NCBI GenBank assembly: GCA_000437435.1
Contig: FR899622.1
Span: 87,564-151,563 of the forward strand
Source of the DNA: Clostridium sp. CAG:768
GTDB lineage: Bacteria; Cyanobacteriota; Vampirovibrionia; Gastranaerophilales; Gastranaerophilaceae
Reading direction: 5' to 3'
DNA length: 64,000 nt
The translations under genes were made by a program, and so were the position numbers. The notes under the pieces are model-generated. The model saw nothing but the letters and a program-made list of their open reading frames with translations, searched no databases and was not told the origin of the DNA. Positions 1 to 8,539 of this stretch are shown in pieces; position 1 is the first letter of the stretch, and every line of letters starts with the position of its first letter.

Positions 1-407
1 AAAAAGCAGAAGTTATAAGTAGAACAGAAAAACACACAGAAGAAATAAATATATCAAAATGTGGGGAATACAAATTTGAAGATTATATCTTTTCAATTGA
101 AAAATATAATGAAGAAATAACTGAATTTCCACATGACACAGAATACAAAGCCTATATATCTGCTGATGAAATCAATTTTACCCTAAGACACAGAAAAGAC
201 GGAGATAAAATACAACCTCTCGGGTCTAAAGGCTCTCAAAAATTAAAAAAATACTTAAATGAAAAGAAAATTCCTCAACATGAAAAAGATAAACTAATCT
301 TTTTATGTAAGGATAATGAAATCTTATGGGCAGCAGGCATTGGGATAAGTGAAAAAATTAAAGTTGCCCAAAAGCCAACACATATGCTAAAATTAGAAAA
401 GAGGTAG
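1..407 (+). CDS. tilS: tRNA(Ile)-lysidine synthase, C-terminal part
   Basis: This is the 3' end of a gene that begins before the window; about 135 residues are visible, ending at TAG 405-407. TilS modifies the wobble cytidine of tRNA-Ile(CAU) to lysidine, using ATP and lysine, in the cytoplasm. The visible part holds the typical TilS C-terminal substrate-binding domain: the LRHRKDGDKIQPLG segment, then a K-rich helix (QKLKKYLNEKKIP), then the ILWAAGIGISEKIKV strand pair that closes the family. The N-terminal PP-loop ATPase domain is outside the window. hpt follows after 3 bases, the tilS-hpt order common in bacteria. Confidence 0.9.
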   Translation, partial: KAEVISRTEKHTEEINISKCGEYKFEDYIFSIEKYNEEITEFPHDTEYKAYISADEINFTLRHRKDGDKIQPLGSKGSQKLKKYLNEKKIPQHEKDKLIFLCKDNEILWAAGIGISEKIKVAQKPTHMLKLEKR

Positions 408-410
408 GTT

Positions 411-950
411 ATGGATATAAATAAATTAAAAATTCTTTTCACTGAAGAACAAATTCAATCAAGAATAAAAGAACTTGCAGATGAAATGAATAAATTTTAT
501 GGAAACGAAGAAGTTTATGCAATATGTGTATTAAAAGGTGCAGTAATGTTTGCTGTGGATTTGGTAAAACACCTTAATATGCCTTTAAAAATCGAATTTA
601 TTAGATTATCAAGCTACAATGGCGGCACAAGTACCTCAGGCAAAGTAAATGCTGTAGATATATCATTACCTGATCTCAATGGAAAAAATGTTTTAATTAT
701 TGAAGATATTGTAGATACAGGATTAACTGCAAAATTTTTACTTGATTTTCTAAACTGCAACTTCCATACTAAATCTACAAAATTCTGCTCACTTTTAGAT
801 AAAAAAATAACACGAGTTGCAGATGTCGATGCTGATTATTACGGCTTTGAAGTCGATGATAAATTTTTAATCGGCTATGGACTTGATTATGATGGTTATT
901 ATAGAAACTTAAGATATATTGGATATGTTGATAAATCAGATTTGGAGTAA
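411..950 (+). CDS. hpt: hypoxanthine phosphoribosyltransferase
   Basis: Purine salvage enzyme converting hypoxanthine (and usually guanine) plus PRPP to the nucleotide in the cytoplasm. At 179 residues it has normal family length. The PRPP-binding motif VLIIEDIVDTGLTA is at residues 94-107, with the two acidic residues and the TG turn intact. The flexible loop SSYNGGTSTSGKV (residues 67-79) and the C-terminal FLIGYGLDYDGYYRNL purine-binding segment are also present. The ATG follows tilS by 3 bases behind an AGAGGTAGG Shine-Dalgarno. The downstream kinase starts 3 bases after the stop, so the three genes are probably one transcript. Confidence 0.95.
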   Translation: MDINKLKILFTEEQIQSRIKELADEMNKFYGNEEVYAICVLKGAVMFAVDLVKHLNMPLKIEFIRLSSYNGGTSTSGKVNAVDISLPDLNGKNVLIIEDIVDTGLTAKFLLDFLNCNFHTKSTKFCSLLDKKITRVADVDADYYGFEVDDKFLIGYGLDYDGYYRNLRYIGYVDKSDLE

Positions 951-953
951 AAA

Positions 954-2048
954 TTGGCAGAATATGAAAAATCTATTGAATTAATAAATGAATTTTTTAC
1001 CATTGGACAGTCTGAAAACTTTTCTAATGAAATTTTTCAGACACTACAAAAAATTATCAATTTTGATTCAGGATACATATTTTACACAAACCCTACAAGA
1101 TTAGAATATTCATACAATCCAAAAACAAATGACATTAATAATATACAAGGGAATTACCTTTTAGAAAATTTAAAAATTAAAAATACAATTTTTGGAAAAA
1201 TTATTATCACCGGAAACTATTTTTCTGATAATGATAAAAAAGTATTTAGAACTTGTGCATCAATCATTGCCAATATAACAAAAGATAAAGAAATTTCAAA
1301 AATCATAAAAATGCAAATACAAGCCTTACAAGAAGGTTATGAAAAGGTTCAAAAAAATAATAAGAAAATTCTTGAATCTGAAAAAATAAAAACTAAATTT
1401 ATATCACACATATCACATGAATTACGCACTCCACTCAATTCTATTTTAGGATTTTCTGATTTGCTTGGAAATGAATATATAGGTAAACTTAATGAAAAAC
1501 AAAAAGAATACATTAACGACATAAAAATCTCTGGACTTCATTTATTAGGAATGATTAATGAAATACTTGATATGTCTAAAATTGAAGCAAGAGCTATAAA
1601 ACTTACCTTACGAGAATTTGAAATTAAACAAGCAATAAATGAAGTTATAAATATAATAAATCCTCTTCTGATCAAAAAAAATCAAACTCTTGAAACATAT
1701 ATAGAAAACTTTAAAATAAAAGCAGACTATCAAAAAATTCAACAAATACTATTTAATCTGCTCAGTAATGCAATTAAATATACTCCTGAAAATGGAACAA
1801 TAAAAATTAATGCATACAAAAATGATAATTCCGCAATCATTGAAATTGAAGACAACGGAATAGGTATTGCTCCAAATAATCATAAAAAAATATTTAAAAA
1901 ATTTGAACAAGTAGGTGAAATACAAGAAAACTCTACTGGATTAGGTTTATCAATAACAAAAGAACTTATAAAATTACACAAAGGAAAAATATCACTAAAT
2001 AGTGAACTTAATCAAGGTTCTAAATTTGTTATATCCTTACCACAGTAA
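954..2048 (+). CDS. soluble sensor histidine kinase
   Basis: A cytoplasmic two-component sensor kinase of 364 residues with no membrane segment. Residues about 1-110 form a divergent GAF/PAS-like sensory region with no clear ligand motif. A coiled coil (about 111-145) leads to a HisKA dimerisation domain with the H-box FISHISHELRTPLNS; His155 is the expected phosphorylation site. The HATPase domain has an N box (QQILFNLLSNAIKYTPENG), G1 (IEDNGIGIAP), an F box (IFKKFEQVG) and G2 (STGLGLSI). The start is TTG at 954, served by GGAG inside the end of hpt. No response regulator is adjacent, so the partner is unknown. Confidence 0.9.
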   Translation: MAEYEKSIELINEFFTIGQSENFSNEIFQTLQKIINFDSGYIFYTNPTRLEYSYNPKTNDINNIQGNYLLENLKIKNTIFGKIIITGNYFSDNDKKVFRTCASIIANITKDKEISKIIKMQIQALQEGYEKVQKNNKKILESEKIKTKFISHISHELRTPLNSILGFSDLLGNEYIGKLNEKQKEYINDIKISGLHLLGMINEILDMSKIEARAIKLTLREFEIKQAINEVINIINPLLIKKNQTLETYIENFKIKADYQKIQQILFNLLSNAIKYTPENGTIKINAYKNDNSAIIEIEDNGIGIAPNNHKKIFKKFEQVGEIQENSTGLGLSITKELIKLHKGKISLNSELNQGSKFVISLPQ

Positions 2049-2057
2049 TTTATAGGC

Positions 2058-2086
2058 TTGTTTTTTATATAAACATATGTTATAAT
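2058..2086 (+). promoter_or_regulatory. sigma70-type promoter of the 2122 gene
   Basis: A TTGTTT -35 box (2058-2063) and a perfect TATAAT -10 box (2081-2086) are separated by 17 bases. They lie between the kinase stop and the GAGGAG Shine-Dalgarno of the next gene, so the membrane protein can be transcribed on its own. Confidence 0.7.
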
Positions 2087-2121
2087 TAAAATATATTGAA
2101 AGAATAGAGGAGTTTTGGAAT

Positions 2122-2847
2122 ATGGCATCTATAAAAGACGCTTTTGAAGAGTCCTTTCAGGATAATCACGCTATTATAAAATATATTTTATTTGCGATCC
2201 CTGTTTATTATTGTGTTCATTTATATTCTAATGCGACAAAAGGGGATTTAACAGGCTTTTGGTGGATGTTTGGAGTAACTTATCTTCTACTTTTTGGATT
2301 TTTAATCAAATGTACAACCAATGTAAGAAACGGTAAAGACCATGTACTCCCATCATTTAATATTTTTGCTCTTTTCTGGGCAGGAATAAAAGGAACTATT
2401 GCATTAGGTCCATCTATTGCTATTAACTGCTGGTTAGCATCATTATTAAATGGTTTAGTTGCTAATTATATTCCAGAGCCAAATACCTTAATAATATTTC
2501 AAGTTATAATATGGGGCCTATTTGGTTCAATTATATTAACAGGATATTTATGTTATGCTAAGAGCTTCAAAATATCAGATGCATACAATTTTAAAGTTAT
2601 ATCAGAATCATGCTGTGATATACTTGTAGCGGTATTATTTATGATACCACAAGTTTTATTAGCTAATGCATTGTTAATTGCGCCAGTAACATATGTAATT
2701 TGGGTATTTTTAGGAATTCCACACCCAGTAGCAATTTTTTACTGGAGTATGGTACTTATATTTAACCTTGCAATGTGCGGACACTATTTAGCACAAGTTG
2801 ATTATGAATCAATACAAGCTAAAGAAAATAGTGATAAAATCATTTAA
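2122..2847 (+). CDS. multi-pass membrane protein of unknown function
   Basis: A 241-residue integral membrane protein with about six hydrophobic stretches: residues ~18-35, 46-65, 78-105, 122-148, 170-195 and 200-222. It loosely resembles DUF4013-type membrane proteins (a charged soluble start, then GKDHVLPSF before a long hydrophobic block), but I cannot assign a function. The start is ATG at 2122 with GAGGAG nine to ten bases upstream. It has its own promoter at 2058-2086 and ends at a terminator shared with uvrB. Confidence 0.8.
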   Translation: MASIKDAFEESFQDNHAIIKYILFAIPVYYCVHLYSNATKGDLTGFWWMFGVTYLLLFGFLIKCTTNVRNGKDHVLPSFNIFALFWAGIKGTIALGPSIAINCWLASLLNGLVANYIPEPNTLIIFQVIIWGLFGSIILTGYLCYAKSFKISDAYNFKVISESCCDILVAVLFMIPQVLLANALLIAPVTYVIWVFLGIPHPVAIFYWSMVLIFNLAMCGHYLAQVDYESIQAKENSDKII

Positions 2848-2850
2848 AAA

Positions 2851-2880
2851 AAAAGCCTCTTAATCAAGAGGCTTTTTTTA
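2851..2880. terminator. bidirectional Rho-independent terminator
   Basis: An AGCCTCTT / AAGAGGCT stem with an AATC loop is flanked by A-runs on the left and T-runs on the right. It can therefore end both the membrane-protein gene (+) and uvrB (-), which converge here. Confidence 0.85.
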
Positions 2881-4863
2881 ATCTAACATTTCTCTTAACT
2901 TTTTCAACTTGTCTCTAATCTCAGCTGCTCGTTCAAAATCGAGAATTTTAGCAGCCTTATGCATATCTTTTTCAAGTTTATCTATAAGTTTTGGCAATTC
3001 TTTTTTATCAATCCCCATATCAACCATTTCTTCAGCAACTATATCTTCTAAATCACGATAGCTTGCAACAAGTGATAATAGATTATTCTCAATCGGCTTT
3101 TTAATAGTTTGAGGAATAATACCATACTTTTTATTATATTCAAGCTGAATTTTTCTTCTGCGTTCTGTTTCAAATATTGCCTTTTCCATAGATTCCGTCA
3201 TTCTATCAGCATACATAATAACTTCACCACAAGCGTTACGAGCTGCACGACCAATTGTCTGAATTAAACTAGTTTCAGATCTTAAAAATCCTTCTTTATC
3301 AGCATCCATAATAGCAACAAGAGAAACTTCTGGAATATCAAGTCCTTCCCTCAAAAGATTTACGCCAATTAAAACATCAAATTCACCTAATCTAAGATCT
3401 CGCAAAATTTCAACCCTTTCTAATGATTGAATTTCACTATGCAAATATCTAACCTTAATACCTTCTTGTATAAAGAAATCTGTTAAATCTTCTGCCATAC
3501 GTTTAGTAAGAGTTGTAATCAAAACTCTTTCATCTTTTTCAGTACGTTTTTTAATTTCTTCTTTCAAATCATTTATCTGAGATTCAATAGGTCTTACAGA
3601 AATTTTCGGATCTACAAGACCTGTAGGTCTGATAATTTGTTCAACTAATTGTGCAGAAGTCTGTCTTTCAAAATCACCAGGAGTTGCTGAAATATAAATT
3701 TTTTGATGAACTTTTTTAAAAAATTCTTCATTCTTCAATGGTCTGTTATCCCTTGCACAAGGCAGTCTAAAACCATATTCGATAAGAGTATTTTTTCTTG
3801 AAGAATCACCATGATACATACCCTTTAACTGAGGAAGAGTAACATGCGATTCATCAATTACAGTTAAAAAATCACCTCTAAAATAATCTAATAAAGTAGC
3901 GGGAGCTGAACCTTTAGGTCTGCGTTCAATTATTCTTGAATAATTTTCAATACCTGAACAATAGCCCATTTCCTTAATCATTTCAATATCATATTTAACT
4001 CTTTGTTCTAATCTTTGAGCTTCAACTAGTTTGTTTTCATTTTGAAGCTCTACTAAACGATGTTGAAGCTCTTCTTTTATCAATTTTATTGTTTCTTCAA
4101 CATTTTCATCATACGAAAGATAATGAACAGCCGGATAAATTACAACTTTTTGAGGAGTTTCAATTATTTCTCCTGTAACATTATCGATTCTGACAATTTT
4201 TTCAATCTCATCACCAAAGAAATAAATTCTTGTAATAATTTTTTCATATGCAGGCATAATTTCAACAATATCGCCTCTTGCTCTAAATGTAGAACGTTCT
4301 AACACAAGATCATTCCTTGTATACTGAACACTAACAAGATGTTTTAACAAATCATCTCGATTAATCTCGTCCCCAACATTTAATTCAACAGAACCTTTAA
4401 AATAATTTTCAGGAAGTCCCAAGCCATAAATACAACTGACAGATGCGACAATAATTACATCATTTCTTTCATACAGGCATCTTGTAGCATTATGTCTTAA
4501 TCTATCGATTTCTTCATTAATAGAAGCAGATTTTTCAATAAATGTATCAGTTCTTGGGATATAAGCTTCAGGCTGATAATAATCATAATAACTTATAAAA
4601 TATTCAACAGCATTATCTGGAAACAACTCCTTAAACTCATTATATAACTGAGCTGCAAGAGTTTTATTATGTGCAATGATAAGCGTCGGCCTTTGAATTT
4701 TTTCAATAACATTTGCAATAGTAAATGTTTTTCCTGAACCTGTAATTCCTAACAAAGTCTGAGCATCATCTCCATTTTTAATTCCCTCGACCAATTGTTC
4801 AATAGCTTTTGGCTGATCACCTGCAGGCTTATATTTAGATGAAATTTTAAATTTTCTTTCCAT
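2878..4863 (-). CDS. uvrB: excinuclease ABC subunit B
   Basis: Damage-verification helicase of nucleotide excision repair, working with UvrA and UvrC. It is full length at 661 residues. The Walker A GITGSGKT is at residues 39-46, the damage-probing beta-hairpin YYDYYQPEAYIP at ~92-103, and a DESH Walker B box and helicase motifs V/VI (GLDIPEV, QTIGRAARN) follow. The C-terminal UVR motif that contacts UvrC occupies the last ~35 residues. The start is ATG at 4863. It is a single gene facing the preceding unit, with no uvrA or uvrC nearby. Confidence 0.97.
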   Translation of the reverse strand: MERKFKISSKYKPAGDQPKAIEQLVEGIKNGDDAQTLLGITGSGKTFTIANVIEKIQRPTLIIAHNKTLAAQLYNEFKELFPDNAVEYFISYYDYYQPEAYIPRTDTFIEKSASINEEIDRLRHNATRCLYERNDVIIVASVSCIYGLGLPENYFKGSVELNVGDEINRDDLLKHLVSVQYTRNDLVLERSTFRARGDIVEIMPAYEKIITRIYFFGDEIEKIVRIDNVTGEIIETPQKVVIYPAVHYLSYDENVEETIKLIKEELQHRLVELQNENKLVEAQRLEQRVKYDIEMIKEMGYCSGIENYSRIIERRPKGSAPATLLDYFRGDFLTVIDESHVTLPQLKGMYHGDSSRKNTLIEYGFRLPCARDNRPLKNEEFFKKVHQKIYISATPGDFERQTSAQLVEQIIRPTGLVDPKISVRPIESQINDLKEEIKKRTEKDERVLITTLTKRMAEDLTDFFIQEGIKVRYLHSEIQSLERVEILRDLRLGEFDVLIGVNLLREGLDIPEVSLVAIMDADKEGFLRSETSLIQTIGRAARNACGEVIMYADRMTESMEKAIFETERRRKIQLEYNKKYGIIPQTIKKPIENNLLSLVASYRDLEDIVAEEMVDMGIDKKELPKLIDKLEKDMHKAAKILDFERAAEIRDKLKKLREMLD

Positions 4864-4961
4864 ATTAAAATTATACTAAAATAAAAAAAACTAGCAAAAA
4901 AAAATTTTTACTAGTTTATAGTAAAATAGGAATATTCTAAAAATTAAGGGCTCCCAAAAAA

Positions 4962-6032
4962 TTGATTAATCCAATATTAAATGCTGATGGAAAAAAGAAT
5001 ACACAAGAAAAGTACAGAGACCCGTTAAGTAAGAAATTACCGGTCATGATGTCCTATTCTAGTGAAGTTGGCACAGCCATTTCTGAAATTGCGCCAAAAC
5101 TTGGAACTGCACTTTGGGCACCTACTTTTATGTATCTTGGAGCAGACATATACGATAAATACAAAAACGACAAAACAAGCTATAACCCAAGTGCAAAAAG
5201 AGCCCTTAAAAGAGCTATTTATCAAGGATTAACTTCAATTGTAGCTCTTCCAGCTGTAATTATTGCCGGTCAATTTATCGCATCACCACTTGGAAAACTA
5301 GGAAAAGCCGGCATTAGCGGGAATGCAAAAGATGCTGTATATAAACATATTAAAAATGTAATAGACCAAGCACATGGCAGTGCTCTTGATAATTACGAAA
5401 GTTTTAATCGTATTATCACTGAAACATTAGAAAATAAAATAAAAGTTAGAAACAATGAGAAAAAAACAATTAATCCATTCAAACGCTTTTATAACAAATA
5501 TTTTACAGATAGATATGATTTACTTAGCTCTGATAAAGATAAAATTATTAAATTTGCAAAAGAAAATGCTCTTGCAACATTTAATATAAAAAATGCACTT
5601 AAACACGGTGACAAAAGCAAAATTCCAAACAAAGTTTATAACAAATATAATGATATTCTCCCAGCAATGAAAGAAATGTATAAAGAAGGCGATTATGCAT
5701 ATCAGGCAACTAGAAACGCTCTAAAAGAATATCAAAACTCATTAATATTCAAAAACAAATTACTAAAAACAATAGGTGGTCTTGGTACATTATTTTTACT
5801 TGCAACACCAATTAATACATTTGTTGATAAACAATTAATGAAAAAATATATTGGACCAGGTATTGATCAAATATCACATAGTTTTGTAAATGAATCTCGA
5901 ATGAAATCAATCTTTAACGACATGAAAGATCGAATTACAAATCAGAATGATAAAAACGAGAAGACATCGAACCTGCTTCAGAAAGTAAAGATTCAGCCCT
6001 TATCGAAGTCAAAGGTTGAGGTATCTCAGTAA
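4962..6032 (+). CDS. lineage-specific membrane-associated protein, unknown
   Basis: A 356-residue protein I do not recognise. It begins with TTG at 4962; the only possible Shine-Dalgarno is a distant AAGGG, so the start is uncertain. A hydrophobic stretch (ALWAPTFMYLGADIYDKY, ~50-67) is followed by a second (GLTSIVALPAVIIAGQFIA, ~89-107), a long charged helical middle, and a late hydrophobic helix (GGLGTLFLLATPINTF, ~270-285). The arrangement resembles the larger protein at 10287-12440: a W/P-containing hydrophobic helix followed by a D-Y-x-x motif, and an NPFKRFYNKYFTDRY segment similar to its KSFKGFLKKNFVDRF. Its last 98 bases overlap the convergent cpaF-like gene. Confidence 0.7.
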   Translation: MINPILNADGKKNTQEKYRDPLSKKLPVMMSYSSEVGTAISEIAPKLGTALWAPTFMYLGADIYDKYKNDKTSYNPSAKRALKRAIYQGLTSIVALPAVIIAGQFIASPLGKLGKAGISGNAKDAVYKHIKNVIDQAHGSALDNYESFNRIITETLENKIKVRNNEKKTINPFKRFYNKYFTDRYDLLSSDKDKIIKFAKENALATFNIKNALKHGDKSKIPNKVYNKYNDILPAMKEMYKEGDYAYQATRNALKEYQNSLIFKNKLLKTIGGLGTLFLLATPINTFVDKQLMKKYIGPGIDQISHSFVNESRMKSIFNDMKDRITNQNDKNEKTSNLLQKVKIQPLSKSKVEVSQ

Positions 6033-7296
6033 CATATTTACCGTCTTCATATTTTGCAATAACTTTCACTGACAAAGCTGCAGTTCTTGCTGGAGTAAGT
6101 TCGACAACTGAAGTTATACGTCTTACGCCGTCATTCATACGATTTAGCTGTATAATATAATCAAAATTTGTAAGAACTTTTGCTTTTGCGTATTTCTCAG
6201 AAATATTATCAGCTGAAATAACAGATGAAATAAGCATTGACAAGGCATTATCAACAGATGAAGCCCTTAAAGTTGATATATTACCTTTAACATCTGATAA
6301 TTCTGGAATTACAAAATTTAAATCAGATAAAATATAATCAGAAGACATTTTTAAAATATTAGATAACAACAAATAATAATCATCTGAATGTTTATCTATT
6401 GAAAATTTCATCAATGTATTAAAATCAGCAGTAATAGAAGGGAAATTCTCTAATAAGATTGCTCTTTTATCCTCTAAGGTTGATTTTACTAATACATCTA
6501 AAAGAGTTGTTTTTCCCGAATTTATATCACCGGAAATTACGATATTCTTCTTTGAATTAATCATCAAAACAATAAAATCAAGAATTTCTTTTGACATCAT
6601 ATTATTTTGAACAAGCTTGTCCATATCAAAATCGCAAGACTTTCTAATTGTAATGTTATAACCCGATTGAGAAATATTAGGCATAATAATCGTAATAACT
6701 AAATTATTAACCTTGCAATTCCAAATATTTTTAGAATCATCAAACTTAACTCCAGACATAGAAGAAATATTACTTAAAATAAAATTGATTTGTTTCTCAT
6801 TCAATTTCATTTCAGTATTTAATATTTTCCCGTTAATTTCAATATGCACACTATTTATACCATTGACATAAATAGCATCAACATTTTCTTGAACAATCAA
6901 ATAATCTAAAGGCCCAAAGCCCATAATTGAAGTAAACAATTTTTCAATTAAATCATCTTTTTCATTATCAGCAAGCTTTATAGCTTCTGAAGACAATTTA
7001 TTTTCTACAAAACTCTTAATAAGCTCTTTTTGCTTGTCAGCAGTATATTCAAACCACACAGGAATAGAATCAATTTTTTCTAATAATGCTTTCTTTAGTT
7101 CAGCTTCAAAATCAATATCTAAAACCCTTTCAGAAATTTGCTCCTCAATAATTGTTTTTTCATTATCAAGATCATTACTCAAATTTTGCGGATTTATCTG
7201 ATTTTTTGAAAATACAAATTTTTTGGGCTTATCTTTAATAATATCGTCATTTTCAGTACTTTTAAATCTATTACTTAACTTACTACTTTGTAACAC
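5935..7296 (-). CDS. degenerate CpaF/TadA-like secretion ATPase
   Basis: A 453-residue member of the type II/IV secretion ATPase family of Tad pilus motors. The N-terminal domain (GFGPLDYLI ... DAIYVNGINSVHIE, ~126-152) and the IRKSCDF segment match the family. The Walker A box GDINSGKT (256-263) is intact and the Asp box is reduced to ILLENFP. The Walker B region reads SDYILSDL where the family has PDRIIVGE, losing the catalytic glutamate, and the His box reads STLRASS instead of TTIHANS. It may bind ATP but be a weak or inactive hydrolase, for example a regulatory subunit. It follows cpaE by 2 bases and overlaps the convergent gene by 98 bases. Confidence 0.8.
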   Translation of the reverse strand: MLQSSKLSNRFKSTENDDIIKDKPKKFVFSKNQINPQNLSNDLDNEKTIIEEQISERVLDIDFEAELKKALLEKIDSIPVWFEYTADKQKELIKSFVENKLSSEAIKLADNEKDDLIEKLFTSIMGFGPLDYLIVQENVDAIYVNGINSVHIEINGKILNTEMKLNEKQINFILSNISSMSGVKFDDSKNIWNCKVNNLVITIIMPNISQSGYNITIRKSCDFDMDKLVQNNMMSKEILDFIVLMINSKKNIVISGDINSGKTTLLDVLVKSTLEDKRAILLENFPSITADFNTLMKFSIDKHSDDYYLLLSNILKMSSDYILSDLNFVIPELSDVKGNISTLRASSVDNALSMLISSVISADNISEKYAKAKVLTNFDYIIQLNRMNDGVRRITSVVELTPARTAALSVKVIAKYEDGKYVTEIPQPLTSIRAESLLSEAGSMSSRFYHSDL

Positions 7297-7298
7297 TT

Positions 7299-8468
7299 TT
7301 AAATCCTTCCGAGCTTTTTATTTAATTTTTGACGATAAACACTGTCTGACACCATCAAAGCTAAATTTTTATAACTTAATGCTACATTAGAATCAGGATT
7401 TATATCAGACACAGGAACACCTTTATTAATTGCAGACATCATTGTGAAATAATTATTAGGTATTTTCCAATATAAGCTTTTACCTAGGACTTCTTCAACA
7501 TCTTCAGCTTTAATTTCATCATTTTCCATATAACGATTTATTAATACTTGCACTTTATCTTCATCAAATCCTAATTTTTCAAATAATTCAAGACATCTTT
7601 GACAATTTCTTATAGCTGGTAAATTAACAATTGTCACAAGAAATATTAAATCAGAATTTTCTAAAGCAGTCATAGCTTTATTATCAAAACCACCAGAAGT
7701 ATCAACAACAACATATGAAAAAGTATCACGTAAAATATTAAATAATTTTGTAATATCTTTAGAAGATACATCATCAACTTGCTTAAAATAAGGTGGATCT
7801 GCTAAAACATATAAAGAAGTATCTTTATACTTTTCTAACGTAGATAATAGGAAATCCTCGTTAATCTTATCTAAATTTTGAAGCATATAAGATATATTAA
7901 AAGATGGTTTCAAATCAAGAAAAGTTGTAACATCTCCAAGTTGAAAATTCAAATCAATAAGTGCAACATTTTCTTTAGTTATCTTCGCAAGTTCTAGAGC
8001 TAAATTAGAAGCAATAGATGTTTTACCTACACCACCCTTGTTTGAATAAACAGTAATTACTCTGCACTTAGATTTTTTAGGTTTATCACCTGTTAAATCC
8101 TGATAAGTTTTATCCAAAACTTCAAAAAACTCATCTTTTATCAAAGGCAATGAAAGAAAATCAGAGGCACCAATTCTCATTGCTCTAATAACCAAATCAA
8201 CAACAGGTCTGTCAGACAAAGCAATTACTCTACAATCATTAAACTCTGAGGTAATTTTAGATACAAAATTTAAAGCTTGTTCCTGATATTCTGAAACATC
8301 AACAATCACAAGCACTTTTGCGAGTTCTTTTATAGCACTATATGCTTTTGAGAAATCAGAAGTTTCTGCTAAAAAAGTAAAATTTTCGCAATCTTCAATA
8401 TAACGTTTCAAAAGTTCTGCAGTATGCACCTGCTCAGTAATTACAATTGTTTGAATAGCTTGTTTCAT
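7299..8468 (-). CDS. cpaE: CpaE/TadZ-like pilus-localisation ATPase
   Basis: A 389-residue protein with a receiver-like N-terminal domain (residues 1-120; an aspartate at 57 in VLVIVDVSE) joined to a MinD/ParA-type ATPase. The deviant Walker A YSNKGGVGKTS is at 141-151, followed by the LIDLNFQLGD switch (Walker A') and VVVDTSGG (Walker B). TadZ/CpaE proteins place the Tad pilus assembly machine at the cell pole or membrane. It lies between a prepilin (upstream) and a CpaF-like ATPase (2 bases downstream), as expected for a Tad-type operon. No other Tad genes (tadB, tadC, rcpA) are nearby. Confidence 0.88.
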   Translation of the reverse strand: MKQAIQTIVITEQVHTAELLKRYIEDCENFTFLAETSDFSKAYSAIKELAKVLVIVDVSEYQEQALNFVSKITSEFNDCRVIALSDRPVVDLVIRAMRIGASDFLSLPLIKDEFFEVLDKTYQDLTGDKPKKSKCRVITVYSNKGGVGKTSIASNLALELAKITKENVALIDLNFQLGDVTTFLDLKPSFNISYMLQNLDKINEDFLLSTLEKYKDTSLYVLADPPYFKQVDDVSSKDITKLFNILRDTFSYVVVDTSGGFDNKAMTALENSDLIFLVTIVNLPAIRNCQRCLELFEKLGFDEDKVQVLINRYMENDEIKAEDVEEVLGKSLYWKIPNNYFTMMSAINKGVPVSDINPDSNVALSYKNLALMVSDSVYRQKLNKKLGRI

Positions 8469-8490
8469 ATAAGAATTGTAACATATTAAG

Positions 8491-8527
8491 GTTGAATAAG
8501 CAATAATAAAATTATCGCTTATTCAAC
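8491..8527. other. 37-nt near-perfect intercistronic hairpin
   Basis: Arms GTTGAATAAGC and GCTTATTCAAC are perfect complements, and the inner GATAAT/ATTATT pairs extend the stem to 17 bp (one G-U) around a TTT loop on the minus-strand RNA. It sits between the prepilin stop and the cpaE start. No clear T-run follows, so it may be a processing or attenuation site that lowers cpaE-cpaF expression relative to the pilin, rather than a full terminator. Confidence 0.7.
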
Positions 8528-8539
8528 TACATAATAGCA

